A DNA stretch of 64,000 nt from Actinostola sp. cb2023 (taxonomy: Eukaryota; Cnidaria; Anthozoa; Actiniaria; Actinostolidae). A model generated the notes under the pieces. That model worked only from the letters and a program-made list of their open reading frames with translations, had not been told where the DNA came from and searched no databases. A program made the translations under genes and the position numbers. The stretch covers positions 62,001-126,000 of the forward strand of contig JAUJYZ010000416.1 in assembly GCA_033675265.1 (NCBI GenBank), written 5' to 3'. Below, piece after piece: positions 22,901 through 31,259 of the stretch; within the stretch, counting starts at the first letter, position 1; every line of letters begins with the position of its first letter.

Positions 22901-23590
22901 GACTGGAGGTAGACCGCTGGTCATAATATCGCTCGCGGGAGTAAAATGTCTTGGATTTCTGGTAATGGCCAGTTTAAAAATTCCGCTGATCTAATATAAT
23001 TTATGGATTTGGGCATTTTGACGATGTCACGTGAAAACCAATAATTATTCTGAGGTAAATGTTGTTATGGACACTAGCATAATTAGCATACGAAATTGAC
23101 GAGAAAGGAATTTGATTGGTTGGCAATTATGACATATGGGAACAAACTACTCTCAAAGCAATATTTCGCTGCCATTTATGTTTTAACATATTAATATTAA
23201 AATTGCTTTGGGATGATGAAGCTCCCAGCCTAAATCAACTAGTGTATTGCAAAACTAAATAGGTCCTTTGCATGAATACAATCATGTGGTTGTACTGAAG
23301 GGCAAAGCAATCTGACTCTAGAGCTTTATTTAATGAACGCCTACACAAGATCAGTAATGTCATTTGTGAAATGCTATTTTCGACCTTCAGTAATAGTAAT
23401 AGTATAAACTTAATTAAATGTTGTTTTATTAATTAAGGAAATCATTGTTTCTCTATGTTTAATGTAGGTCGATGATATCCTCTCTCTTTGCAACCAACAA
23501 AGATCGGAATCTACCGCGGAAATGATCAGGACTCGTTTGATGGAAGTACAGTCGACGGCATCCGAGGGAATGGAAGGCACATATGTGTAA
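4000..23590 (+). CDS. LRR receptor with 7TM domain and C-terminal pseudokinase (22-exon model)
   Basis: Exons read from splice sites: 4000-4120, 4748-4957, 5780-6027, 6363-6472, 6893-7230, 9014-9052, 11581-11701, 13697-13768, 13927-13998, 14676-14747, 14938-15009, 15489-15560, 16147-16218, 16381-16452, 16587-17602, 17655-17689, 17787-17999, 18384-18564, 19846-19906, 20662-20851, 21387-21542, 23468-23590. Every join is in phase; the 6472 donor was chosen over 6468 for phase. Domain order is pentraxin/LamG, MAM, CUB, LRR N-cap, LRRs, rhodopsin-type 7TM, coiled coil, pseudokinase. The product would be a plasma-membrane receptor with a large adhesive ectodomain. The 5' end is incomplete: the LamG start and signal peptide are not found. 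That all blocks form one transcript is inferred from phase, strand and order. The 7TM and LRR parts are the most certain. Confidence 0.72.
4320..4463. mobile_element. Short fold-back element in receptor intron
   Basis: A perfect inverted repeat of about 25 bp (4320-4344 and 4439-4463; arm sequence includes CCAATAAACCTGGGCATTAC) encloses about 94 bp. It has no coding content. Confidence 0.75.
5051..5203. repeat. (GGATGT)n array and poly-G run
   Basis: About 22 copies of the hexamer are followed by CCCCGA and a G run of about 14-15 at 5191-5205. Several apparent ORFs here are only the repeat read in different frames. It lies in the intron between the LamG and MAM exons. Confidence 0.95.
5213..5480. 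repeat. Dispersed TACCTTTTAGGG-type repeat
   Basis: The phrase GGTACC(T/A)TTTAGGG recurs at about 5221, 5310, 5403 and 5461. Similar phrases appear at 27718-27930 and, complemented, around 12128-12190. It looks like a degenerate short interspersed repeat family. Confidence 0.5.
5525..5672. repeat. (GGGGAT)n / (GGGTAT)n G-rich array
   Basis: A G-rich hexamer array in the same intron, with runs of three to four Gs every six bases on the + strand. It could form G-quadruplexes. Confidence 0.95.
5780..6472 (+). CDS. Receptor exons: MAM domain
   Basis: Exon 5780-6027 (acceptor TTGTTTAG, donor CAG/GTAAGA) encodes FPSLCFTFRYMKFGQGTHTL, then IVPVWTDKDNTKSEWQYGQV. This matches the MAM core 'CL.F.Y.m.G...g.L.v.....lw...d.g..W.....'. 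Exon 6363-6472 continues with GYIVLGLYAYKTNDICR, the closing strand and last Cys. The phase into the next exon is kept if the donor at 6473 (GTACCG) is used; the stronger-looking donor at 6469 would break phase unless a small exon is missing. MAM domains are extracellular adhesion modules. Confidence 0.7.
6893..7230 (+). CDS. Receptor exon: CUB domain
   Basis: One exon (acceptor TTTGCAG, donor AAAG/GTTTGT) encodes a whole CUB domain. Visible parts are APDYIASPYYPSYYVNNIHC, then SWYI, FLDFMLEEYDVCSRDFVQIY, DGDERTG and FCGHIYP, ending VRQGFKALVNFT. The two Cys pairs and the Y-D-D residues typical of calcium-binding CUB domains are present (EEYDVC, IYDGDE). It is flanked by phase 2 and phase 1 introns. 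Confidence 0.9.
7258..7401. mobile_element. Fold-back MITE
   Basis: Arms of about 40 bp (GGTTAGAGAATAAC at 7258 and its complement ending at 7401) surround a second hairpin centred on GGCGCGTAGCGCC. It lies in the intron just after the CUB exon. Related palindromic pieces follow at 7992-8155 and 8167-8270, and TAGAATATAGTCATACTCAC at about 7407 is inverted at about 8340-8361. The region is nested fold-back DNA. Confidence 0.7.
7992..8361. repeat. Nested inverted repeats in receptor intron
   Basis: Arms 7992-8020 and 8128-8155 contain AGAGTGCAAATATTATATCC and its complement. A second pair around 8175-8205 and 8233-8266 contains TTAGTATTCTCTATATAGAG. No coding content is seen. Confidence 0.65.
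8600..8708. repeat. LINE-type 3' tail
   Basis: The segment ends in AATAAATACC and then (TTA)n. A similar tail (CAAAATAAAG then ATTATT repeats) is at about 9150-9235. This is how CR1/RTE-like LINE 3' ends usually look. No RT coding is left. Confidence 0.4.
9014..9052 (+). CDS. Receptor linker microexon
   Basis: This is a 39-nt phase 1-1 exon between TTTTAACAG and GTATTT. It encodes VENQERNCKKSSK and bridges the CUB exon and the LRR N-cap exon without changing the frame. It is supported only by splice signals and phase. Confidence 0.45.
9248..9401. mobile_element. Fold-back MITE
   Basis: Inverted arms of about 65 bp contain ACAATGGCTAGCCGTGG and CGATACTACGTCATGACATGG. Part of the same family (CGTGGTATGTACTCTTATTT) recurs near 14211. 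Confidence 0.8.
9402..10599. other. Intronic DNA, nothing recognised
   Basis: No exon, RNA gene or clear repeat could be supported in this part of the receptor intron. Confidence 0.5.
10600..10690 (+). repeat. tRNA-derived SINE head
   Basis: TTGGCCGAGCGGTC is an A-box of tRNA-Leu/Ser type, and GGGTTTAATTCCCG about 45 nt later is a B-box. There is no proper acceptor stem or CCA-compatible fold, and a non-tRNA tail follows, so this is a SINE and not a tRNA gene. Weaker pieces with B- or A-box-like phrases occur at about 18046-18130 and 33716-33760. Confidence 0.65.
11040..11240. repeat. (GATT)n tracts after LINE-like tails
   Basis: AAATAAATATTGATTGATTG at about 11047 and TTGATTGATT repeats at about 11171-11233 resemble the oligonucleotide tails of LINE/SINE copies. 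Confidence 0.5.
11581..11701 (+). CDS. Receptor exon: LRR N-terminal cap
   Basis: The exon has acceptor TTTCAAG and donor GTAAGT, with phase 1 in and phase 2 out. It encodes GCPPSCTCPY, then CQLLNDIPEEMPEETAAL. The C..C.C...C pattern followed by L..IP..MP..T..L is a standard LRR N-cap. The outgoing phase fits the 72-nt LRR exons that follow. Confidence 0.85.
12215..13355. repeat. 63-bp minisatellite, about 18 copies
   Basis: The unit is about 63 bp and contains CCTCCTCACCACTTTTATAT, GGGAGTCTCCCCCAACCCCA and CAATGGCAATGTATAACGAT. Some copies carry small insertions. Because 63 is divisible by three and stops are rare, long ORFs appear on both strands (21-residue repeats such as VRRLIVIHCHCGVGG on minus). 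It lies in the intron between the LRR N-cap and the first LRR exon. Confidence 0.95.
13697..16452 (+). CDS. Receptor exons: seven 72-nt leucine-rich repeats
   Basis: Seven exons of exactly 72 nt (13697-13768, 13927-13998, 14676-14747, 14938-15009, 15489-15560, 16147-16218, 16381-16452) each carry AG/GT borders and phase 2 introns, and each encodes one 24-residue LRR. Examples are DLSSNRIFYIQPEAF, NNNFLKDTPPAVF, NKILKLPTNIF, NNNISSLPDGVF and GNKLSRISQDVF. One repeat per 72-nt phase-2 exon is the hallmark of LGR-family glycoprotein-hormone and relaxin receptors. The LRR arc is the likely ligand-binding part. Confidence 0.93.
14437..14528 (+). pseudogene. Truncated duplicate of the second LRR exon
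   Basis: The sequence from CTAATGTTTAAACATTCC through the acceptor and GTCGACTGAACA repeats 13891-13980 with few differences, then breaks off after TTCAACCA. There is no donor, so it cannot splice as a normal LRR exon. Confidence 0.8.
15249..15395. mobile_element. Fold-back MITE
   Basis: Inverted ends CCCGGTTGTACGAAAAGGCGG and complement sit in the intron before the fifth LRR exon. Confidence 0.7.
16587..17602 (+). CDS. Receptor exon: hinge and rhodopsin-type seven-helix domain
   Basis: A single 1016-nt exon joins in phase to the last LRR. A short Cys hinge (CCYAEYSIPGLQC) leads to seven hydrophobic helices: TM1 near 16705 (WILGISALIGNLLVI), TM2 (NLAVADFLMGFYMI), TM3 ending with CDRLI at 17005 in place of DRY, TM4 (CMWAVGLVSSIVPMF), TM5 (FFLAINFAAFVFMLVAYIAIF minus its last residue is the core), TM6 (TDFLCWMPVIVIGI) and TM7 with the NPxxY box (NSSINPFLY) near 17530. 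The intronless 7TM with a short CC hinge resembles LGR type C (relaxin receptor, GRL101). It is the signalling module, presumably G-protein coupled. Confidence 0.94.
17603..17701 (+). CDS. Receptor tail microexon and alternative stop
   Basis: After a 52-nt intron (17603-17654), exon 17655-17689 encodes GDTETVKLFNFD. At 17690 the donor GTAATC can splice to 17787 in phase 0. If it is not used, reading continues three codons to TAA at 17699-17701, with AATAAA-type signals at about 17738-17770. Retaining the 52-nt intron gives a different short tail ending at 17682. A receptor lacking the kinase part is thus possible. Confidence 0.55.
17787..23590 (+). CDS. Receptor exons: coiled coil and C-terminal pseudokinase
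   Basis: Six exons (17787-17999, 18384-18564, 19846-19906, 20662-20851, 21387-21542, 23468-23590) total 924 nt and join in phase to a TAA at 23588. The first ends in a charged helix (KKELEKVKYKIQLLEELEIK). Kinase landmarks follow in order: a degenerate glycine loop (NDGVGFALAQVEASG), the VAIK lysine (CCLVKYF), the alpha-C Glu (WKKELDLISRL), the hinge (ICYEYVPNNLLVDFL), alpha-E (DIMAAIEYLQSCGI), a catalytic loop without HRD (SSNNINTRSIIV), DLS for DFG (VLVDLSRA), the alpha-F D..FG (TDMIQFGRLF) and an alpha-H/I end (ILSLCNQQRSESTAEMI). The HRD aspartate is absent and the activation segment and APE are very short, so it is probably a pseudokinase. The domain is about 235 residues, shorter than the usual 260. 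Confidence 0.72.
18900..19800. other. Intronic DNA, nothing recognised
   Basis: This lies between the second and third cytoplasmic exons of the receptor. No repeat, RNA or exon could be supported. Confidence 0.45.
20002..20152. mobile_element. Fold-back MITE (CACGGTTCTGTTGAG family)
   Basis: Arms of about 60 bp (CACGGTTCTGTTGAGTACCC, CCAAGTCGAGGTT) are near-perfect complements around a short centre. A one-ended relative lies at 31123-31175 and a fragment at about 32093-32110. Confidence 0.8.
21571..21686 (+). repeat. Tandem duplicate of part of a pseudokinase exon
   Basis: A 116-bp unit starting at 21455 is repeated at 21571-21686, covering the 3' part of exon 21387-21542 with its donor and following intron bases. 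The second copy has a TAG that doubles as an acceptor (TTACTAG/ACT), giving a possible 81-nt phase 0-0 exon at 21579-21659. Confidence 0.75.
21690..23467. other. Last intron of the receptor, nothing recognised
   Basis: AT-rich intronic DNA with no supported exon or element. Confidence 0.45.
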
Positions 23591-25337
23591 ATGAAACATG
23601 CAGCAATTATACTTCAATTCTATATCAACAAAACGTAAAAAAAAATCAAAAACGTAAAATAACGATAATTAAAGTCCATTGGTATTTTAAACACATAATA
23701 TTAAAATTGATAGTGTTTATGGAGGTTAAAATTTATCTAAATTATAATATAAAATGTATTAATGCTAAACATACAGTTAATATATGCGAAAGTTATATAA
23801 TTTATTGGTTATTAAATTTGTCTAATTAACATTTACATAATCTACAAACAAACAGTAAATCTATGTCAACATATTACAGTTTATATCTGCTAAAATGATA
23901 CAATTTATAGATGACAAGATGGTACAATTTGAAGTATATTAACACATGAAATATGCCAAAAACAAGCGGTTAATATATGTTAAAATTGCATGATTTATCT
24001 ATGCTAAATGATAACATTTATAGATGCTAAAATGGTGCATTTTACAAAACGTTCACTTTTGTGGTGAAACTAAAAGGGAAGCCATTGTAGTTGAATATCG
24101 AAAGATATTTCAAATTGAGTAGCCAATCAGAACGCGCATAAAATGCTTCCACTTGTGTGGTATATTCTAAAATATTATATCAAAACTATACATTGTAAAC
24201 TTAATGAAACTTTCGCTAAGTGTAATAAAACTAAATAAATTAAAATTTGCCTGAGTTTCTTGCGCTGTATGTGAAAACTTTAGTTGAGGTATGCGTCGAA
24301 AGTATTACTCGTTGAAAGAATGACTTCTAAAACACTTGCGAAATACCTGAAATCTTTAGTACGAAAAACAAATTATCTCTACAGACCATCTTCTTCAGTC
24401 CTGGGCTCTGGGGAACCATGACATTTTAGCGAATTTCATTGGCTGTTGAGATCAACAATGACTGATCGTATTTGATTGGTCCATGAGATAAACAAAGATT
24501 CTAACTTGCAAATCGAACGAAACGAATGACTGCGATGGTTTCATATAATATTATTTTCAAAAGAATATACTTTTGTTGAATTATGAATCTATGGAAATGA
24601 GAGTGATTGTGTACTAGACATAAATTCGGAAAGGGAGATCTAACAATATCGGGCAATATATAAATTATAATTAACGACTGCAGTGGCCTACCACGGAGAA
24701 GACGTACAATAGACTTACTGTAGATACAATCGATCGTACTCGCTTTGAGTATTCAAAGTAATATTTTTATAATCCAAGAGAAACAATATTGTAACAAAGC
24801 GGAAGACAGGAAGGCTCACACTCAGATTATGTTAGAACATGTATACATTTATCGTCCAGCCTTTATCATACACCTGTTGTAGATCTACAAACTGTGTAAC
24901 ATTTTCACACATGAAAAGCATGTAACACCTTCATACTTCGGGGGCGGATTTAGGGTGGGGCGAAGGAGGAATTGGAAATTGGAATACCTGTTTTGCCAAA
25001 AAAATATTTACATACAATTTGCCTGAAACCAATGTCCAACCTGAAAATATCTGGATCCGCCCCTGTACTTACAGATGTTTTCACAAATCTATGTAAAATC
25101 CAGAACATCAATGAGGTATCATGCTATTATCCGCGCTAAGGATTGTGTTCAAATATACTGATCTGCAGTATTTTTTCTGAACATGCATTGGATTGTTATT
25201 GCATTTTGGAAAAGTTTAGTTTGCACGCAGATTTCCTGCAAACGATCACCTTCCATAAGTTACTAATTCAATAAAAAAATGATAAGGGTGACCGCTTACG
25301 CGAGGTACCACTTTTCTAACGGTTGGACATGGGAGGG
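23591..25337. other. Receptor 3' flank and intergenic DNA
   Basis: Very AT-rich from 23600 to 24060. A plausible polyadenylation signal, GTAATAAAAC, lies near 24219. A small inverted-repeat element (GGGGCGGATT at about 24940, GATCCGCCCC ending about 25065) follows. No gene is seen. Confidence 0.45.
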
Positions 25338-25642
25338 ATATACACCTATTTCAAAAAGGTTGTCGAGGACATCAGTCCATAGGCAATAGGTTATACGTCG
25401 TTGCAAGACCGAACTGCATTATGGTAACAGCTTGAATGGCATGTATGCCAGAAATATTTCATAAAATTCATTCAAAATTTGTCCTGGTCTGTTGAAATAG
25501 GCACGATATCATACAGGTTTTCATACCTTTTTAGCCATTCAATCTGTTACCATAATGCACTTCGGTCATAGAACGACGTACAACCTATCGCCTATAGACT
25601 GATATCCTCGACAACCTTTATTGAAATAGGTGTATATCGATC
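25338..25642. mobile_element. MITE with ~95-bp terminal inverted repeats
   Basis: The left arm starts ATATACACCTATTTCAAAAA and the right arm ends with its complement at about 25640. Both contain GTTGTCGAGGA and GCATTATGGTAACAG. No ORF is present. Confidence 0.8.
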
Positions 25643-25923
25643 AGACTCGCGGGTGACATATTTGGTTTTGCAGACGATTGCAGATGACATGTGCATTACT
25701 CGGCGAGGTATCCGTTGATTTACAGGACGCGAGTTACGCGAGTTACGCGAGTTGGTTGTGATTTCTCTTAATGGTCTTTTATTTACTAGTATTTGTTAAG
25801 CGTTGTATATTTAATGATTCAAGCCACGCCGGATCGCAGCTCCTCCAACAGATCATTGGGTCCTGCAATACCTGTTATTGCGACACTTACAGTAAATACT
25901 ACTATGTACATGTACAGGTACAT

Positions 25924-26025
25924 AGAGTCGTTTTCGTATGAGTGGAAAACCTACGGCACAGAGATACGGTCACGGTACGAACCGTACGTACCGTAGCTAC
26001 TTCCCACTCATATGAAAACGACTCT
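25924..26025. mobile_element. MITE with AGAGTCGTTTTC ends
   Basis: AGAGTCGTTTTCGTATGAGT at 25924 and its complement ending at 26025 enclose a GTACGGTTCGTACC-like centre. A related single end is at about 8741-8760. Confidence 0.7.
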
Positions 26026-26334
26026 AATAGACAATTTATTACAGTACATAAAGGATTCAATCGATGATTTTTGCACACAAAAAATACGGATATGATTCGA
26101 TCATTACATCGGAATAGAAATGCAGACTGGCTTAATACCACAGGTAACCCAACGGCTAGCTTATTATAGTCTAATGGTTGTAGGGGCTGTGATGTATTAT
26201 GCTTAATAGTTATTTAAATGGGACTTAATATTATCTTAGTTTAAATTTGACACGGTTTTCTTTGTTATTCATAGGGCTTTATCTCCGGTATTGACCGGTT
26301 GAACAATATAATATAATTGAATTAGTCATTGTGC

Positions 26335-26393
26335 ATTCACCGGGATGCATCCATATACAGCCCTGGGTTGTATATGAATACATCCCGGTGAAT
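26335..26393. repeat. Short inverted repeat
   Basis: ATTCACCGGGATGCATCC at 26335 and complement ending at 26393 form a 25-bp-arm hairpin. Confidence 0.6.
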
Positions 26394-26517
26394 TCATGAG
26401 CACTGAAATGTTATTCTTCATGCTATTCATATAGTATTCATGCTAAATAACACTCCAAAAAATACCAGAAAATGCCTCAGATTGCTTTGTGCGAAAACCT
26501 TGTCAAATTTAAACTAA

Positions 26518-26750
26518 TACCCCGTTCACACCAAACCTTGTTTAGTTAAACAGAGTTTATTCTCGCTTCTCTAATTCGAGGGCATTTGATTTCACAAGAA
26601 TCAAACTACCTGGAATTTCTACTGTGCAACAGAAAGGACAGTTTACCAGCAGTTTCGTGCCAAAGGTTGCATGGCGTTTGTAGATAATTTCCTAAACCTG
26701 TTTAGTTAAACCACCTTAAACCATGTTTAAGCCTTGGTGTGAACGGGGTA
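26518..26750. mobile_element. MITE with TACCCCGTTCACACCA ends
   Basis: A 16-bp perfect TIR (26518-26533 and 26735-26750), with subterminal GTTTAGTTAAAC-type repeats inside. Non-autonomous DNA element. Confidence 0.8.
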
Positions 26751-28462
26751 TAAGTCAGATAAATACCTCGAACGTCGGCAATAAACCTATAAATCCCTCG
26801 GGCCTACGGCCCTTGGGATTTATATGGCTTATTGCCTCCGTTCTCGGTATTTATCCCTTACATTACTAAACAGTAGCGAAAACCCCGTTTGTGGTTCATT
26901 GGCACCATCCACGAAGCCTATATTATTGCATTGTTTACTTTATTTTTATTTTATTTCTATTTTTTTAAGGGTTAATATATATTTTATTTTACATTGTTTA
27001 TTTTATGTTCCTAAAATAGAAAGGGTTCGATTTTGTGATATTATTTGAATTTCCCAGAGTCCCTTTAGGTCATAGCCTTTGTCTAGCAATACACACTCAT
27101 GGGATCGACATCGAGCACTCGTTCATGTAGTTGTTACGAACGGCAAAGGTGGCCACCCTGTGCAATTTCTGAGAGCGCGTTCTCCCGTGACATAATGGTT
27201 TTCTTCAAATGTAATTTACATTGTGTCTGTATGTTGAATTACTTTGCACTAACAGTAGCGTAGGAAGGGTGGGGCGCGGTGGGGCACGTGCCCCCCAATG
27301 TTTTGGATGTTTGTTTCTTTTTGTTTGGTTGTTGTTGTTGTTGTTTTTTACTTTTTTATTCTGGGTCCTCGCTACTTCCATGTTACTTTGTGATCTTGAA
27401 TGACACTTCAAAATCATTTCCTGTAATATATGTGCAAAAAAAAAACACTTCAACATCGCCACAACCGAATCAAAAGCCATCAGAAGTCAACGAATGTTGA
27501 CAGCCAATACCATTTTGTTGCGCTGGAACAAAAGCCAATATTTCTACCGAGGAAAGCCAGTGCAGTTGTACCAGGCGTAGAATACAGCACTAAGTTCATC
27601 TTCAAAGCGACTATAACAACAATTACAACTTTATTAACGTGTCTTACTTGTCTGGTAGCAATCCACATGTAGACACCCGGAGGGGGTTCTTCCTATATTC
27701 AGCTGGTAGGGGTGATCGTCGTATTTTTTAGGGTTTGAAATCGTCGATCCGGTATTTTTTAGGGGTCGGTCAAGCGAAGTCCATGGTATTTTTTAGGGTA
27801 TAGAACTTGGAACAAGCGCATTCCGTCTTGAATAGCGGTATCCCGGGGAGCGACCCGATGTTATTTTTAGGGTGACTTTTAGACCATGAGGTATTTTTAA
27901 GGGTGGGAAATGTTTCACGGTTTCGTATTTTTAGGGTTAATTTCGAGGTTTTCCGACGGTCACTCCTACCCTTTTTACCTCGAAGATGCCCCCCAACCCC
28001 CGGGTGTAGTCCACGAATTCTATATAGTTCCATTCGTTCTATACAGTTTTCATGATACAGTTGTTGATCAGTTTGCTTCTTTTATCGGTTTATAATTAAC
28101 AGTAGTGATATACTGAAATGCAACCTCTTTATTAGCCGGTAGCCATAATTAAAATAGTGGAACGGTTAATTAAAATTACTACTCGTTCTTTGACAAATAA
28201 AATATTTCACTGAGAGTGTGACACCAACCTCGTCTTGTGTGAAAGACGAAACATTTGCGCGTTTCTGACAAATATATTGTCATTAATGTTAAAGTAAATA
28301 CATCTAAAGAATGTAAAATGTACCTTTCATATATGCAGTTCGAAATCTCGTTGAGTGAAATGTTGAATTTTAAAGCTTTAGATAGAGTAATTGTATGGAT
28401 GGTTTTACGTAACGTTCTTTGTACTTCCTAATAATAATCTTTATTTTACGTGGTTTACATTT
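26751..28462. other. Intergenic DNA with a GTATTTTTTAGGG-type repeat
   Basis: Between about 27718 and 27930 the phrase GTATTTTTTAGGG recurs five or six times at irregular spacing and is related to the repeat at 5213-5480. A palindromic GGGGCACGTGCCCC lies at about 27281-27294. No gene could be supported. Confidence 0.5.
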
Positions 28463-28651
28463 AACAAATATAAAACGTTTTCCGTGTGATATCGGCCTAA
28501 TATAACACGAGGGGAAGTTTGGGAGAAGTCGAGAGCTGATGTGTAAAACCGAGCCGTTAGGCGAGGTTTTACACAGAGCTCGAGACTTCTCCCAAACTTT
28601 CCCGAGTGTTATATTAGGCCGATATCACACGGAAAACGTTTTATATTTGTT
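28463..28651. mobile_element. Fold-back MITE with ~90-bp arms
   Basis: The arms contain TATAAAACGTTTTCCGTGTG and GATATCGGCCTAATATAACA and their complements. The loop is only a few bases. It lies just downstream of the recombinase gene. Confidence 0.85.
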
Positions 28652-28961
28652 TTGTAAAATAACGAGACGCAAAACCAGTTTTTAAAGGTGAACTAAAACA
28701 ACTTTATTGGCCGAACCAAATGCTAAATTCTCCTTACATCAAATGAATTGTTAGAACAGCCAATCAGCGTGCGTTTTATATGAACTAGAGCTTGTAGCGA
28801 TCGAGTCAAACAAATTCGATAAAATTTGTACTAATTTATCTCGTTTTACAATCATTTACAAAAGTAGATCAATTGAAAACGTAATAGACTCGTAACAGCA
28901 AGGAGTACAAGTGTTTTTCTTAACTTGATCTTCAAAGCAAACATGGCAAATCGTCTTGGAT

Positions 28962-30554
28962 TCACTTTGGATTGACTGTGATGTTTACCGTGTCCACTGT
29001 ACATCCACTGAACAGCGAACCAAAACTGGCAAAAGACATATCTTGTCTGGTAAAGGCGGTTTGCAATTGCTGATGGCAGTGGTGAGCTGCTTGGCTTGTT
29101 TGCTGCTGTTCTTCTACAGGATTGAGAGCTCTTGAAATCACAGCACTGGATTGCTGCAACTGGTCCAACGATGGCCGTGCATTATAACTCTGAAGGGAAG
29201 CTTCATTCCTATGGCCAGATATGGCCATAATATGCCGGTTAGCCAACCCAGCATTTGACCAGAGGGTTATTGCAGTCGCCCGAACACAGTGGTTTGTGTA
29301 TATCTTTGATAATTCTGCTGCTGTGCTGATTTCTTTCATCATGTCTCCGAGTTTGTTTACGCCAAGACACCTGTTTTCATACCACACTGGCTCGTCAATA
29401 CCACACCAATTCCGCTTGGGGAACTGAAAAAAAGCACTGCATTTTGGGTTGAGCTTCGTCAAATACAGCTTCAAAGCATCGTATCCATCGTTGACGTCAT
29501 CTGTTTTGTACATTCGCCCTTCTTTTTCAAAGGATTGATGATCCTTTGCTCCCCCTGGGTGATTTTTCGTGGCCTCGTCGTGCGTCATTTTGGCAAATGG
29601 CTTGTTGTTTTCGTCTGTCAAAAACTCAAAGCTGGACTTTGTCAAGCCTCTTTGACCTTCACGGCCTCTACGACACCAATGGATGGTAATATGAAACCAC
29701 ACGTTCCTAAGCAGGGAATAAGGAGTAGAGCAGTTGAGTGCTTCACTGGATTTTAGCTTCTTCAGGTCTTGTTCCTCAATAGCAGGTTTGTGTTTGACGT
29801 TCTCTTTCCCACTTTGCTTTAGTTGCTTCAGCTTTGCGTCTAACATTTGGTTAGACCTTGCGAAGGCTGAATTTGAGGTAATTTTAATGGCTTTATTATG
29901 AGGAGGGGTGTTGAGGTATCTCTCCACGGAATTTTTGAACCCAAGCAGAGTATTTTTGCTGTATTCCTCTCCTTTCGCGTTTCTCACCTCGGCATAAAAA
30001 TGTCGCAAAGTTTCATCCAACTCTTGAATAGTCATCTCGTGAAGTTCCTTACTTAGCTTCTTTTCGGCAGCCCAAGCTGAAAAAAAAATACTAGGTTAAT
30101 TTACATTGCTTTTCTATCGAAAACGTGTCTTTTGTAAACATTGTTTCATTCATAAAATTGTTGAAAAGCCTAATTTTCATACCACTAATAAGTCTTCGTT
30201 ATAGATATTTACAACTAACTTACAGTTACAGCCGGTCAAATGACTTTGACATTTTTGAAACTTTTACTTGACTAGTAAACAAATATTGGTTCCGGTATGA
30301 TATTGAAAACAAGATACTCTTTTTGTAGTACAATGTATTTCAAGTAATGTGAATTGTTTTATTAACTTACCATGGTAAACAGAGATGGAGTATTTGGTAG
30401 CGTATTTGGTACGCTTTGCTTGGGCGCCATCGATGAGTTCGTCGCAACTTTTTTCGTCTAAATCGGCGAAGCGTTTGTTAGGGTTTTCTTTTTGGTTCAT
30501 AATGCCTTCGAGATTTATCGTAAAACACGGAAAGGCGTCAGTGTTCTCCGCCAT
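28962..30554 (-). CDS. Crypton-type tyrosine recombinase (DUF3504-like), two exons
   Basis: Exon 1 is 30554-30371 (ATG at 30554, donor GTAAGT) and exon 2 is 30076-28962 (acceptor TTTTTTTTCAG). The 184-nt first exon leaves phase 1 and the join is in frame. The N-terminal part (KRTKYATKYSISVYH, then EELDETLRHFY-like helices) is the SAM-like core-binding domain. The catalytic part shows the first Arg in CRRGREGQRGL, a candidate Lys (TKNHPGG), HCVRAT (HxxR), SGHRNEASLQ and a following Tyr (SY). This is the R-K-H-R-H-Y set of tyrosine recombinases. The family covers Crypton transposons and genes derived from them in animals (KIAA1958, ZMYM2-4, QRICH1, KCTD1). The frame is open for about 433 codons, with every catalytic residue visible, so it is either a recent Crypton or a domesticated gene. 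Confidence 0.8.
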
Positions 30555-30849
30555 TTAGAGCATTACTTTGGCGTCAACTTTGTTTTTAGTTTTCTCTCTC
30601 TTTTTCTTAACACTTTAATTTTTGAAAATTCCCGGTTATCAAGCGACTTGTCGAGCGACTTGTCGAGCAGCCAGCCGTGTTTACATAGCCTCATATAAAC
30701 ATAGCAGCTAACCAATCAGAGCGCGCGATAGAATTGTGTTATTTTACAAATTCGTATAGCAATAAGGGCTGATTTCCAATTTGGCCCACAACTAAAATAT
30801 ACATCACATAAGCTTACGTAATTTCTCAAGCTCTACATTTAACGAATTA

Positions 30850-31130
30850 TTGGTGTGCAACCGAGAATCCCTTGATAAATAAATAACAAAGATGGAGCCG
30901 CCATGTTGGATGAACCAACAAGAGAAGCTAATGAGATATGGATTGCAGACTAGGGAAACTATTGCTGGGTTACGTTGCAGTCAATCCCTGGATATTTGGT
31001 GGAACAAACAAGAGAATCTAATGAGGAATGCTTTGTTATCGGGCACCAACATGGCCGCCATGACGTCACGTGCAATCCAGCAATATGGCGACTATGACGT
31101 AACGTGCATTCAAGAATACACGACTTCACG
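30850..31130. repeat. Dispersed inverted-repeat family (CCGCCATGTTGG)
   Basis: Segments with CCATGTTGGATGAACCAACA, AAGAGAATCTAATGAGGAATGC and CAACATGGCCGCCATGACGT occur here, at 33990-34100, and inverted at 34473-34620. They look like scattered ends of one DNA-transposon family. Confidence 0.6.
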
Positions 31131-31259
31131 GTTCTGTTGAGTACCCATGAACAAAGGTACCAAGTCGAGGTTGTCCTTGTGCAAATACAATAATGAAATG
31201 AAAGCACAAGGACAACCCATCGCACAGAAATTTGTGTCACATCCGGGATTTTATCCTAA

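Noticed and set aside
27279..27500. Candidate small gene with a hydrophobic segment
   Set aside because: Overlapping frames on both strands and a TTG/TTTG low-complexity run explain it; no splice or start support.
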